DNA of 64,000 bases from Amycolatopsis sp. 2-15 (GTDB lineage: Bacteria; Actinomycetota; Actinomycetes; Mycobacteriales; Pseudonocardiaceae): the NCBI RefSeq assembly GCF_030285625.1, contig NZ_CP127294.1:251001-315000 (forward strand), written 5' to 3'. The first letter of the stretch is position 1, and every line of letters starts with the position of its first letter. The translations under genes were made by a program, and so were the position numbers. The notes beneath the pieces were generated by a model. It had not been told where the DNA came from and searched no databases. It was given only the letters and a program-made list of their open reading frames with translations. Shown here in pieces: positions 35,636 to 44,448 of the stretch.

Positions 35636-37069
35636 ATGAGCAAACCCCCGTTCGGTTTCGGACCTCCCGATCCCGACAAACGAGGCGACGGAGACCCTTC
35701 GGAGCAGCCGTCGGGCGCGGAGGCGTTCAACCAGCTCGGTCAGATGCTGAGCCAGCTGGGCCAGATGCTCAGCCAGGCGGGCTCATCGAGCGGGCCAGTG
35801 AACTACGACCTGGCGAAACAGATCGCACTCCAGAACCTGAGCGGCAGCGACGACGGCAAGATCGGCTTCGCGTCGGGCACCGGAGACTCGTCCACGGCCG
35901 TGCGCGACGCCGCGCACCTGGCGGAGCTGTGGCTCGACGCGGCGACGATCCTGCCCGCCGGCGCGAACACCACCGTCGCGTGGTCCGCGCGCACGTGGGT
36001 AGAGAAGACGCTGCCGACGTGGCAGCGGCTCTGCGACCCGGTCGCGCAGCAGGTGTCCGGCGCGTGGATGCAGGCGCTGCCCGAGGAGGCCAAGCAGGCC
36101 GCCGGGCCGCTGCTTTCCATGATGGGGCAGATGGGCGGGATGGCCTTCGGCTCCCAGCTCGGCAACGCGCTCGCGCAGCTGGCCCAGGAGGTGCTGACGT
36201 CCACGGAGGTCGGCCTTCCGCTGGGCCCGGCCAACACGTCGGCGCTGCTGCCCGCGAACATCGAGAAGTTCACCGAGGGGCTCGAGGTCCCCAGCAGCGA
36301 GGTGCTCGTGTTCCTCGCCGCGCGCGAGGCCGCGCACCAGCGCCTGTTCGCCCACGTGCCGTGGCTGCGGCAGCGGCTGCTGGCGACCGTGGAGGAGTTC
36401 GCGCGCGGGATCACCGTCGACACGTCCGCGCTGGAGTCGCTGGCCGGCCAGATCGACCCGTCGAACCCGGCGAGCATCGAAGAGGCCATGTCGTCCGGGC
36501 TGCTGGAGCCGAAGACCACACCCGAGCAGGAGTCGGCCCTGAAGCGGCTCGAAACCCTGCTCGCCCTGGTCGAGGGCTGGGTGGACGTCGTGGTCGCCGA
36601 GGCCATCGGCGACCGCCTGCCGGGCGCCGACGCGCTGCGCGAGACGCTGCGCCGCCGCCGCGCCACGGGCGGCCCCGCCGAGCAGACCTTCGCGACCCTC
36701 GTGGGCCTCGAACTGCGACCCCGCCGCATGCGCGCCGCGTCGTCGCTGTGGAAGCTCGTGGGCGACCGCCACGGCATCGACAAGCGCGACGGCCTCTGGT
36801 CCCACCCGGACCTCATGCCGACCGCCGAGGACCTCGACGAGCCCCTGGACTTCGCCGACCGCCTCGGCGACACCCCGGTCATCGGCGAGGACTTCGATCC
36901 GATCGCGGAGCTGGAGAAGACGGAGAAACGCGAGGCGGCGGAGTCCGGCTCTGCTTCGGCGTCTTCCTCTGACTCTGGTTCGGACTCGGGCTCGGGCTCG
37001 GAATCGGGCTCGGAGGCCAAGCCGGACTCCGGCTCGGACCAGGACAAGGGCGACAACCCCACCTCCTGA
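35636..37069 (+). CDS. zinc-dependent metalloprotease-like protein (DUF2342)
   Basis: 477 residues from the ATG at 35636 (MSKPPFGFGPPD); an upstream frame from 35582 adds unrelated residues. The metal motif is EAAHQRLFAHVPWL (ExxH rather than HExxH, with REAAH as the family form), and the family was once linked to coenzyme F420 synthesis. The C-terminal tail from about residue 435 is an acidic Ser/Gly/Glu repeat (DSGSDSGSGSESGSE), probably disordered. It corresponds to Rv3195 in mycobacterial order and is divergent from the PDZ protease. Confidence 0.88.
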   Translation: MSKPPFGFGPPDPDKRGDGDPSEQPSGAEAFNQLGQMLSQLGQMLSQAGSSSGPVNYDLAKQIALQNLSGSDDGKIGFASGTGDSSTAVRDAAHLAELWLDAATILPAGANTTVAWSARTWVEKTLPTWQRLCDPVAQQVSGAWMQALPEEAKQAAGPLLSMMGQMGGMAFGSQLGNALAQLAQEVLTSTEVGLPLGPANTSALLPANIEKFTEGLEVPSSEVLVFLAAREAAHQRLFAHVPWLRQRLLATVEEFARGITVDTSALESLAGQIDPSNPASIEEAMSSGLLEPKTTPEQESALKRLETLLALVEGWVDVVVAEAIGDRLPGADALRETLRRRRATGGPAEQTFATLVGLELRPRRMRAASSLWKLVGDRHGIDKRDGLWSHPDLMPTAEDLDEPLDFADRLGDTPVIGEDFDPIAELEKTEKREAAESGSASASSSDSGSDSGSGSESGSEAKPDSGSDQDKGDNPTS

Positions 37070-37771
37070 CCCCATTCGGTCCAGCTCCGGTCCTCCGCCG
37101 CGTTCGCGATGGAGGACCGGCTGCTTTCCAGGCTGTCAACAACTCCACGTGCCGGCCTCTCATCCCAAGGACGGCTGCCGCCCCCAGCGCCTGCCAACGC
37201 TGAGCGGAGCCTTCTCGCGCGTCCCCGCGGGGCGGCGAACCGTGCCGCCGAGCGGGCCCGATCCATTCGGCCGGCTCGACCAAGACCACCCGCAGCGGGC
37301 GGGCGGGGTCCAACGGGCAAGGCCGGTCCCAGCCGCGCCACCGGCCCGGCCTCTCGCCTGCACGACGAGACGCCGGCTGCCGGAGGAGCACCGCAGCCGA
37401 CGCCCGGCCGACACAACAGCCGCTCGCTCAGGCGCCTTTGCCGTGGCGCCTGCTCAATCCGAGCCATCCTCAGGACAGCGGGTCGCCCTTGACCCCTGGC
37501 TGCTCGCCGCGAGCCTGCGTTGCACACGTCGGCAGCGATATCCGCTGCCGATCGTGCTCAGGTCCATTCGGCCGGCTCGATCAAGACCGCCCGCAGTCGG
37601 CCGACCCGATCCGTCTCCGGCTGACCAGCCCGGCGTTGCGGCGAACTCGCGATCGCGCGGGCTTGCTCCAGAGCCTTGAGCCGCAGCCTCACCGCCCGCG
37701 CGAATTCGCGGGCCGCGGCACCCCGATCTCGGGAAACCCGCCCTCAACCCCTCACCAGGGCCCAGCGCCGC
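37070..37771. other. gene-poor region with a degenerate repeat of about 34 bp
   Basis: TCCATTCGGCCGGCTCGAYC is present at about 37263-37295 and 37563-37595, 300 bp apart, in the same orientation. On the minus strand both encode a conserved peptide core, LRVVLVEPAEW and LRAVLIEPAEW. The right copy belongs to a 44-codon frame (37692-37558, GTG start) that ends shortly after the motif; the left copy reads on without a clear start. These look like decayed copies of one gene. No other feature is visible. Confidence 0.4.
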
Positions 37772-38353
37772 TCAGTCGTCGTCCTCCTCCGAAATCCCCC
37801 ACCCAGCCGCCGCCGACAGCCCCTCCAGGTACCCGATCGCGCGTTCCGTCTTCGGGTATCGGTTGACCAGCGCCCAGAATGCCGCGTCGTGCCCGGGTTC
37901 GCGCAGGTGGGCGAGCTCGTGGACCAGCACGTAGTCCAGGACCCACGGCGGCACCCGCCGCAGGCGGTCGCTGACGCGGATGGTCGCGTCGACGGGCGTG
38001 CAGGAGGCCCAGCGGGTGCGCATGGGCGGCACCCAGCGCACGCTCGCGGGTATCGCCCGTGGATCGACGTACTTCGCCGCCAGCACGGCGCAGCGTGCCA
38101 GCAGCGCGTCGTCCGAGGACTTCGGCGACGCGGGTTTCCGCGGTTCGGTGCGCTGCAGCTTGCGCTCCATCTCCGCGACCCAGTGCCTCTCTTCCGCGCG
38201 GGTCATCCGTGCCGGGATGAGCACCACAAGGGTGTCGTCTTTCCAGTACGCGGTGACCGTCCGGTGCCGACGCGCGCTGCGCCGCACCTCGACCTTGTGT
38301 TCAGGAGTGTCCGACGGGGGGTTCGTTCCGCCCCGGCCCCGCAGTGAGGGCAT
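37772..38353 (-). CDS. YgjP-like metallopeptidase domain protein (DUF45)
   Basis: 193 residues from the ATG at 38351-38353; an upstream GTG at 38368 is also possible. The HELAHLREPGHDAAFWALV motif near residue 145 has the HExxH zinc ligands and a third histidine in GHD. RWVPPMRTRWASCTPVDATIRVS and WVLDYVLVHELAHL are hallmarks of this family, related to WrbA-neighbour YgjP and to SprT-type peptidases. The substrate is unknown. It ends in an acidic SEEDDD tail. Confidence 0.85.
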   Translation of the reverse strand: MPSLRGRGGTNPPSDTPEHKVEVRRSARRHRTVTAYWKDDTLVVLIPARMTRAEERHWVAEMERKLQRTEPRKPASPKSSDDALLARCAVLAAKYVDPRAIPASVRWVPPMRTRWASCTPVDATIRVSDRLRRVPPWVLDYVLVHELAHLREPGHDAAFWALVNRYPKTERAIGYLEGLSAAAGWGISEEDDD

Positions 38354-38424
38354 CCGTGCTTCGACCACCCGACAACGGTAAGGCCACCGACCGACAACTT
38401 GGGAGCGTCGAAAGGTCACAGCCC

Positions 38425-38458
38425 CGAGTTGTCCACAACTCGCCTTGCCTGTGGATAA
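38425..38458. other. DnaA-box-like pair in an inverted repeat
   Basis: TTGTCCACA at 38429-38437 equals the actinobacterial DnaA box consensus. TGTGGATAA at 38450-38458 is a second box, TTATCCACA, on the other strand. The first lies in a perfect palindrome (CGAGTTGT/ACAACTCG, 38425-38442). They sit between two divergent genes, in the promoter region of the ThiF-like gene. Confidence 0.45.
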
Positions 38459-38508
38459 CTCGCCTCTGAACGCCTGCCGGCCGTCGCCGAGGTGTCAAGC
38501 TGATCATC

Positions 38509-39546
38509 ATGAGCCTGTCGACTGTTCCCCCGCCGAACGTCCTCCTCCCCGCCTACCCGACGCTGCTCCAGGGCCTCCACGTGCTCGAACGCGGCAACGA
38601 CGAAGTCCAGATCGGCCTCGACCCGCGCCACGGCGTGGTGGCCACCGGGCTGGCACCGAGCGTCATCGCGCTCGTGCGCCGGCTCGACGGCAGCCGCCGA
38701 CTCGACGCGGTGCTCGCCGAGAGCGAACACCGCGACCAGCTGCGGCTTCTACTCAAACAGCTCACCGCGCTGGGCCTGGTCACGGAAGCGCCAAGTCCCG
38801 CGTCCAAGCGCGTCGAGACCGGCTTCTGGTCCCTGCGCGCCCGCCATCATCAGACCGCGCTCACCGAGCGAAGACGCCAGAGCCTGGTGACCGTCCGGGG
38901 CGACGGCCGGATCGCCGTGGCGGTCGCCGTACTGCTGGCCAACGCCGGGGTCGGGCACATCGACGTCCGCTCCGGTGGCGTCGTCACCGAAGCCGACCTC
39001 GGTTCGGGCTTCACCGCCGCCGAGCTGGGTCTTTCACGCCGCAAAGCCACCCAGAACGTGCTGGCCCGCGTCGCGCCCGAGGTGAGCACCGCCCGCAACC
39101 TGCAGCGCTCGCCGGACGTCGTGGTGCTCACCGATGCCGTCGTGCCCGCCCCGGAACTGGTGGCGGAGCTGGTCGACGACGGCGTCACCCACCTGCCGGC
39201 CCGCGTCCGCGACGGCACGATCCTCGTCGGTCCGCTCGTCGTACCGGGCCGAAGCACCTGCTTGCGCTGCTGCGACCTGAGCAAGACCGACCTCGACGAC
39301 TCGTGGCCACGCGTCGCGACCCAGCTCGTGGACGTCGACCAGCGGCCCGACCTCGGGTCCGTCCAGGCGTGCGCTTCGCTGGCCGTCGCGCAGGCCCTGC
39401 GCGTGCTGTCGCCGAGCGCGGAGCCGCCACCGACGTGGAACAGCACCCTCGAGCTCGATCCGTTCGAAGGCCATCTGCGCCATCGCTACTGGGAACCGCA
39501 CCCGGACTGCGATTGCGGAGCACCCGAGGCGCCACCGGAGACGTAG
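38509..39546 (+). CDS. ThiF/cyclodehydratase-like protein with an N-terminal RRE-like domain
   Basis: 345 residues from the ATG at 38509. Residues 10-80 resemble the peptide-binding RRE/PqqD-like fold seen in RiPP cyclodehydratases, and about 120-330 resemble a ThiF-like E1 domain with a weak nucleotide site. Zinc-binding cysteines are in STCLRCCDLSK and DCDCG near the end. Automated names would be TOMM precursor leader peptide-binding protein. The orthologue in M. tuberculosis is Rv3196 (from memory), with no known role. No YcaO or precursor peptide is nearby. An ABC1 kinase gene follows after 54 bases. Confidence 0.75.
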   Translation: MSLSTVPPPNVLLPAYPTLLQGLHVLERGNDEVQIGLDPRHGVVATGLAPSVIALVRRLDGSRRLDAVLAESEHRDQLRLLLKQLTALGLVTEAPSPASKRVETGFWSLRARHHQTALTERRRQSLVTVRGDGRIAVAVAVLLANAGVGHIDVRSGGVVTEADLGSGFTAAELGLSRRKATQNVLARVAPEVSTARNLQRSPDVVVLTDAVVPAPELVAELVDDGVTHLPARVRDGTILVGPLVVPGRSTCLRCCDLSKTDLDDSWPRVATQLVDVDQRPDLGSVQACASLAVAQALRVLSPSAEPPPTWNSTLELDPFEGHLRHRYWEPHPDCDCGAPEAPPET

Positions 39547-39600
39547 CCCACACCCCCTGGCAGGCTGCGGCCACCAAGGTCACCAAGGCAGAATCGGAGG

Positions 39601-40932
39601 GTGACCGACTCCGCAGACCGCGAATCCGCAATGCCGCGCCGAGGTGCGGCGCGCACCGCGAAACTCGCCAGCATTCCCATCGGGATAGCCGGCCGAGCCG
39701 TGGGCGGATGGGGCAAGCGCCTCGCGGGCCAGAGTGCGGAACAGGTGAGCGCGACGCTGTCGGCGAAGGCCGCGGAGCAGCTGTTCGAGGTGCTGGGCAC
39801 GCTCAAGGGCGGCGCGATGAAGTTCGGCCAGGCCCTGAGCGTCTTCGAGGCCGCGGTGCCCGACGACATGGCCAAGCCCTACCGCGAAGCGCTGACCAAG
39901 CTGCAGTCCGCCGCGCCGCCGATGTCGGCGCAGCAGACGCGCCGGGTCCTGGCGCAGCAGCTCGGCCGTTCGTGGGAAGGCCGGTTCACGCACTTCGACG
40001 ACGTCCCGGCGGCGTCGGCCAGCATCGGCCAGGTCCACCGCGCTACGTGGCACGACGGGCGCGAGGTCGCCGTGAAGGTCCAGTACCCGGGGGCCGACGA
40101 AGCGCTGCGCAGCGACCTGCGGCAGCTGCAGCGCTTCAGCCGGCTGTTCCAGGCGTTCGTGCCCGGCACCGACGTGAAACCGCTGATGGCGGAGCTCGCC
40201 GACCGCATGGACGAGGAGCTCGACTACCTCAACGAGGCCGACAACCAGCGCGCGTTCGTGAAGGCGTTCGAGGGCGATCCCGCGTTCCTCATCCCTCGTG
40301 TAGTGGCGAGCGCCCCGAAGGTCGTGGTGACCGAGTGGGTCACGGGCACGCCGTTGTCCAAGGTCATCGCTGGCGGCGACCAGGAGACGCGCGATCTCGC
40401 GGGCCGGCTGCTGATGGAGTTCCACTACTCGTCGCCGGCGCGGGCGCACCTGCTGCACTCCGACCCCCACCCCGGCAACTTCATGGTCACCGACGACGGC
40501 CGCCTGTGCGTGCTCGACTTCGGCGGCGTCGCGAAGCTGCCCAACGGCATCCCGCGCCACCTCGGCGAGATGACGCGTCTGGCCCTCGACGGCGAGTCCG
40601 ACGACCTCATGCGGCTGCTGCGCGAGAACGGCTTCGTCCGCACCGACTCCGACCTCGCCGCCGACGAGGTGCTGGCGTACCTCGCGCCGTTCACGGAACC
40701 GCTGGCCACGCCGACGTTCCACTTCACCCGCCGTTGGATGCAGCGCCAGGCCGGTCGCGTCGGCGACACCCGCGGCAGCGACTTCCGCGTCGGCCGGTCG
40801 CTGAACCTGCCGCCGGAGTACCTGATGATCCACCGCGTCACGGCGGGGTCCACGGGCATCCTCTGCCAGCTCGACGCGGAGGTCCCGGCGCGCGGCATCG
40901 TGGAGCGCTGGCAGCCCGGTTTCGCCCGCTGA
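39601..40932 (+). CDS. ABC1 (UbiB/AarF) family atypical kinase
   Basis: 443 residues from the GTG at 39601; a start at the ATG at 39631 (MPRRGAARTAKLAS) is also plausible and matches mycobacterial N-termini better. The family motifs are KxGQ in GGAMKFGQALSVFE, the alanine-rich loop ASASIGQVHRATW, VAVKVQYPGADE with the ATP-binding lysine, LLHSDPHPGNFM (catalytic Asp and Asn) and VLDFGG (metal Asp). The orthologue Rv3197 lies just before whiB7 in M. tuberculosis and has been linked to macrolide binding. A terminator follows directly. Confidence 0.92.
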   Translation: MTDSADRESAMPRRGAARTAKLASIPIGIAGRAVGGWGKRLAGQSAEQVSATLSAKAAEQLFEVLGTLKGGAMKFGQALSVFEAAVPDDMAKPYREALTKLQSAAPPMSAQQTRRVLAQQLGRSWEGRFTHFDDVPAASASIGQVHRATWHDGREVAVKVQYPGADEALRSDLRQLQRFSRLFQAFVPGTDVKPLMAELADRMDEELDYLNEADNQRAFVKAFEGDPAFLIPRVVASAPKVVVTEWVTGTPLSKVIAGGDQETRDLAGRLLMEFHYSSPARAHLLHSDPHPGNFMVTDDGRLCVLDFGGVAKLPNGIPRHLGEMTRLALDGESDDLMRLLRENGFVRTDSDLAADEVLAYLAPFTEPLATPTFHFTRRWMQRQAGRVGDTRGSDFRVGRSLNLPPEYLMIHRVTAGSTGILCQLDAEVPARGIVERWQPGFAR

Positions 40933-40933
40933 G

Positions 40934-40984
40934 TTGTCCACAGGCCCGGCGGTGCCACGGGCCTGTTTCACGGAGTTATCCACA
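40934..40984. other. second pair of DnaA-box-like motifs
   Basis: TTGTCCACA at 40934-40942 and TTATCCACA at 40976-40984, both on the plus strand, flank the terminator of the ABC1 kinase gene. They are the same two sequences found upstream of the ThiF-like gene at 38429 and 38450. Confidence 0.45.
40941..40968 (+). terminator. intrinsic terminator after the ABC1 kinase gene
   Basis: CAGGCCCG (40941-40948) pairs with CGGGCCTG (40958-40965), followed by TTT. It starts eight bases after the stop codon and just overlaps a TTGTCCACA box (40934-40942). Confidence 0.7.
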
Positions 40985-41034
40985 GATCCGGGAAGCCGGT
41001 TCCACTCGGATGGCCGAGCGGTCATCCTCGAATC

Positions 41035-41973
41035 ATGACGACTACCGCAAGCATCCGGGACGTGGCTCACCGTGACTCCACGCCGGTCGGCGTGATCGAC
41101 CTCAAGAAGCTACGCAGCGCCGGGATCTCAGCCCGAAGAGCCGCCAGGCTGGCGCGGCCGGGCGGGCCGTGGCGCCGCGTGTATCCCGGTGTGTTCGTGA
41201 TCCAGGACAAACCGCCGTCCCGATTACAGCTGCTGCACGCCACGATCGCCCGCTACGGCCCCGACGCCGTCATCACGGGCACCGACGCGCTGCGCGCCCA
41301 CGGCATCTCCCACCCGCTCACAGGCGAGATCCACCTGCTCCTGCCGCACTACCGTCGCCCGGGCTCCGAGCCCGGCGTCCTGACCTACCGCACGGCCCGC
41401 ATGCCCGAGCCCGTGATCATCGACGGCCTCCCCTACGCCGGCGCCCCGCGCGCCGCCCTGGACCTGGCGCGCCGCGAGGCCGACCCGAAGGCCGTCGAAC
41501 GCCTGACGACGCTCCCGCTGTTCTGGGGCGTGTGCGCCCGCGCCGAACTCCTGGCCGAACTCGACGCCGGCAACCAACGCGGCTCCTCGGCGGTCCGAGC
41601 CGTGCTCCGCGGGATGGACGACCGCGAAACCTTCACCGACGGCCAGGCCCTCCGCCTCCTGCGCGACACTCCCCTGCCGTCCCCCCAGTGGAACGTCACG
41701 ATCTGCGACCTGCGCGGCCGCCGCATCGGCATCGCCGACGCCTGGTGGGACCAGGTCGGCCTCGCCTGGCGCTACCGCACCGGCGCCGGCCCCACTGACT
41801 TCAGCCACCTGGCGCTGACCGCCACGGGCACCGTCCTCGTGCGCTGCACGCCCCGCCAACTCAACGACACCCCGGCCGACATCACCCGGGAACTGGTCAG
41901 CGCCTACACCCAGGCCGCCCGCACACCCCGTCCGAAAGTCCGCGCGGTACACCGCCGGGAGACTGCCGCATGA
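41035..41973 (+). CDS. AbiEi/DUF559-like hypothetical protein
   Basis: 312 residues from the ATG at 41035. The N-terminal part (about 15-75, LKKLRSAGISARRAARLARP, RRVYPGVFVIQ) resembles the winged-helix region of AbiEi-type antitoxins. The middle (about 80-140, DAVITGTDALRAHGISHPL) matches the AbiEi-like core, and the C-terminal half resembles a DUF559 nuclease fold without an obvious catalytic set. No AbiEii toxin gene is adjacent. Such solitary genes are frequent in actinomycetes. It may be a regulator; the function is not established. Confidence 0.6.
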   Translation: MTTTASIRDVAHRDSTPVGVIDLKKLRSAGISARRAARLARPGGPWRRVYPGVFVIQDKPPSRLQLLHATIARYGPDAVITGTDALRAHGISHPLTGEIHLLLPHYRRPGSEPGVLTYRTARMPEPVIIDGLPYAGAPRAALDLARREADPKAVERLTTLPLFWGVCARAELLAELDAGNQRGSSAVRAVLRGMDDRETFTDGQALRLLRDTPLPSPQWNVTICDLRGRRIGIADAWWDQVGLAWRYRTGAGPTDFSHLALTATGTVLVRCTPRQLNDTPADITRELVSAYTQAARTPRPKVRAVHRRETAA

Positions 41974-42560
41974 CGCCGGGGTGAGCACCCACGGCGAGGC
42001 CTTTCGGCCGCGCGCGGGCCGTTGCCGGAGGTTCGCACGGAGCGAGGGCCGTGCCGAACCTCTCGCCAACGCACGGGCGGGCCGGCGAGCGCAGACCGAA
42101 CGTCTCCGACACGTGGCGGCGGAGCTACGAAACCGCCTCGGTCCGCGAGGTGGGTTGGATAGCGGTGAAAGCCGACCAGGCAGTCGAGCGGGAGGGCTCA
42201 CACGCACGGCTGGGAAACTGCCCAACCCGCGTCAGCCTGCAATGTGGGTTGGGCAGCGGTGCAAGCGCGCCAGACAGCAGTTCAGGCCGGCAGACGATCG
42301 CGGGCCGAACGGCACGTGCTCACGCCGGCGAAACTGCCAACCCGCCTTCGCGCGCGATGCCCACGCGGAGTCAAGCACTTGGCGCGTGTTCCGTGAATGG
42401 CGAGCGAGCCGACGACTCACGCTGGCTCAACACTTCGGGCACACGGGGGTTCTGCCCGCGAGCCGGCCCGGAAGGTCCGGGTGGGTGGTGAAAAGCGCGC
42501 GGCCGACCCAGCCAACGGTCGGCCGGACAACTAGCGAAAGGGAGGTGATTCGCCCGAGGG
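41974..42560. other. gene-free region with short inverted and direct repeats
   Basis: CTGCCCAACCC (42218-42228) pairs with GGGTTGGGCAG (42246-42256). Related sequences are GGTTGGATAGCGGTG near 42152 and AACTGCCAACCCGCC near 42340, so the same unit recurs about every 95 bp in alternating orientation. No ORF here looks like a gene. Confidence 0.4.
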
Positions 42561-42743
42561 TCACCAGTATTCGTCGGGGAGTTTGGCTTCGATGTCGCGG
42601 ACGTGGTCGCGGGCGCAGGTCGTGCAGAGCCATTGGGAGCGGCCGTTGTCCTTGGTGGAGACCCAGGACAGGGCGGCGAGCGGGTCGGGCTCGGCGGAGC
42701 GGGCGCGGCCACAACGGGAGCAGGTGGGGCCCGGGGCGGTCAC
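42561..42743 (-). CDS. small zinc-ribbon protein
   Basis: 60 residues with two CxxC pairs (CSRCGRAR near residue 9 and CTTCARDH near 43), the layout of a zinc ribbon. SWVSTKDNGRSQWLC lies between. The ATG overlaps the stop of the upstream methyltransferase as ATGA, so translation is coupled. Its role is unknown, but the pairing suggests a partner of the methyltransferase or a small nucleic-acid-binding protein. Confidence 0.65.
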   Translation of the reverse strand: MTAPGPTCSRCGRARSAEPDPLAALSWVSTKDNGRSQWLCTTCARDHVRDIEAKLPDEYW

Positions 42744-43858
42744 GAGCGACGTCCACAGTGGACGATTTTCGCGCCGGTGAGGTAGAGGTCGCGCCGGGCG
42801 GCAAGGTTATAGGGGCCGTCCGGATCGAGGAGGGAGGTGAGGGTTTCGCGGTCGTCCGGCGTGAGGTACTCGCCGCCGAACTCGAAAATGCGGGCAACGC
42901 GGTGGACGACGTACTCCGCGAGCATCGCGGGGCCCGGCGCGCGGTGGTGCACGAGCGCGCCGAACGAGTCGACGTCGGTGAGCCCGGCGCGCTCCAGCGC
43001 GGTCGACCAACCGTAGGGCATCGCGACGGCACCCTCGATGCCCTCGCGCATGCCGATGAACCACTCGGCCTGCGCGGCCAGCAACCGGTCCTCGAGCCCG
43101 GGCCTGCCGACGCCCAAATCCCAAGGCAGGCACCGGAAATCGAGCCCGCCCTCCGCGAGCGCCACCAGCCCGCCCGCCTTCGCGACCGCCGCGACCGTCC
43201 CCACGGCCTCCTGCTGGTCCGGCAAGTGATGCACCACGCGCGACGCCCACACCAGATCCGCCGCCGGCAACACCCCCGGCAGCCCGGCATCCGCGAGGTC
43301 ACCCCGCACCACCCGCACCTCGACGACACCGGTGGCCGAACTGGTCGAACCACCCTCCGCGCGATCGCTCGACGTCGGTCGCCTTCCGACAGAACCAGCG
43401 CCTCCAACGCGGGCGCGCGTGGCCGGCGCATCGACCGCACTGGTATCGAAAGCCGCATTGGCGGAGCCACCGTCCGCGCGGTCATCCGACCCCGATCGGC
43501 TTCCGGTCGAGCCAGCGCCCCCAACGGCGCCGCGCGTGGCCTGCCCAGCAACCGCATCGGCAGCGTTGGAGGCGGTGTCGACGGCTGCCCGTACCGACTT
43601 CTCGGCTTCGGCGAGCAGCTCCGGTGTCGCGTCGACGAGGACGAGGGTGCCGCCGCCGTGGGTGGCCAGGCCGCGGGCGAAGTGGGTGCTCATGCCGCCA
43701 GCGCCGCAGCCGAGGTCGACGATCGTCGGTGTCGGGGGCAGGGCGGCGACCAGCCGCCGGGCGATGGCCGAAAGGGCGTCGGAGTCGAGGGTGTCGGCCG
43801 TGCGGAGCTGAGTCAGCCGATCGGCCCAGTCGATGTGGTCGTGAGTGTGAGCGGACAC
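42740..43858 (-). CDS. class I SAM-dependent methyltransferase with an internal 39-residue duplication
   Basis: 372 residues from the GTG at 43856-43858, with TGAGGTT just upstream; a longer frame reaches 44188 without family similarity. The SAM-binding motif is IVDLGCGAGGMSTHFARGL, motif II-like TLVLVDATPELL follows, and LVWASRVVHHLPDQQ is the post-motif helix. Between them, residues of about 108-185 form an insert of two 39-residue repeats (GAVGGAGSTGSRSGSDDRAD, then RVGGAGSVGRRPTSSDRAE). The insert is Gly/Ser/Ala-rich and probably disordered. The substrate is unknown. The zinc-ribbon gene is coupled downstream. Confidence 0.8.
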   Translation of the reverse strand: MSAHTHDHIDWADRLTQLRTADTLDSDALSAIARRLVAALPPTPTIVDLGCGAGGMSTHFARGLATHGGGTLVLVDATPELLAEAEKSVRAAVDTASNAADAVAGQATRGAVGGAGSTGSRSGSDDRADGGSANAAFDTSAVDAPATRARVGGAGSVGRRPTSSDRAEGGSTSSATGVVEVRVVRGDLADAGLPGVLPAADLVWASRVVHHLPDQQEAVGTVAAVAKAGGLVALAEGGLDFRCLPWDLGVGRPGLEDRLLAAQAEWFIGMREGIEGAVAMPYGWSTALERAGLTDVDSFGALVHHRAPGPAMLAEYVVHRVARIFEFGGEYLTPDDRETLTSLLDPDGPYNLAARRDLYLTGAKIVHCGRRS

Positions 43859-44283
43859 AACCTCATTCAACACCCGAAGCCCCACCGGAACCGAGCCGAC
43901 AAACCGGCTGCCCGCCGACAAGGTCCGCAGTGACCCGGCAGCACCGCGGGGATCAGCTGAGGCGCCAAGTAATTGGCAGGCGGCCACCGGCCGATGGCGC
44001 CGACATTGCGCAGGGTCGAGCGGCCGAATCGACGAATTCCGCGGCCGGGGCCGGATCCGGCTGGGATTCGCCGCGCTGACCGCAACCGCAGCGACAGCCG
44101 CGAAGCACCGAAGCACATCGACGCCGACGCGACTGACCGCGTCCCCGATATCCGCCGAACCCGAAATGACCGGAGGGCCGGTCACCACCCCGGGGGCCGG
44201 CCCTCCACACCGACAACAAATCGAGGACTTCGAAAACCCAAAGACTGCAAGCAGTCTGGAGAAATCTCAAGGCCTCGGCGGCC

Positions 44284-44434
44284 CGAAACTCAGCGCCGCT
44301 GAGGCCAACCAACCTCGAACGACGCCGAGCCCCAGAGATCTCCGAACCTCAACGCCTCAGTGCCTCAAGGACTCGAAACTCTGCGCCGCAGAGGCCAACC
44401 AACCTCAACGACGCCGAGCCTCAGAGCCTGAAAG
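44284..44434. repeat. pair of 55-bp repeats, each with a hairpin and compensatory changes
   Basis: Copies begin at 44284 and 44374, 90 bp apart. Each contains a 7-bp hairpin: CTCAGCG/CGCTGAG at 44289-44303 and CTCTGCG/CGCAGAG at 44379-44393. The A-to-T change in one arm is matched by T-to-A in the other. The shared tail reads GGCCAACCAACCTC then ACGACGCCGAGCC. The whole stretch 43859-44448 has no convincing gene. Confidence 0.6.
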
Positions 44435-44448
44435 CCCCCGAAGGCAAC

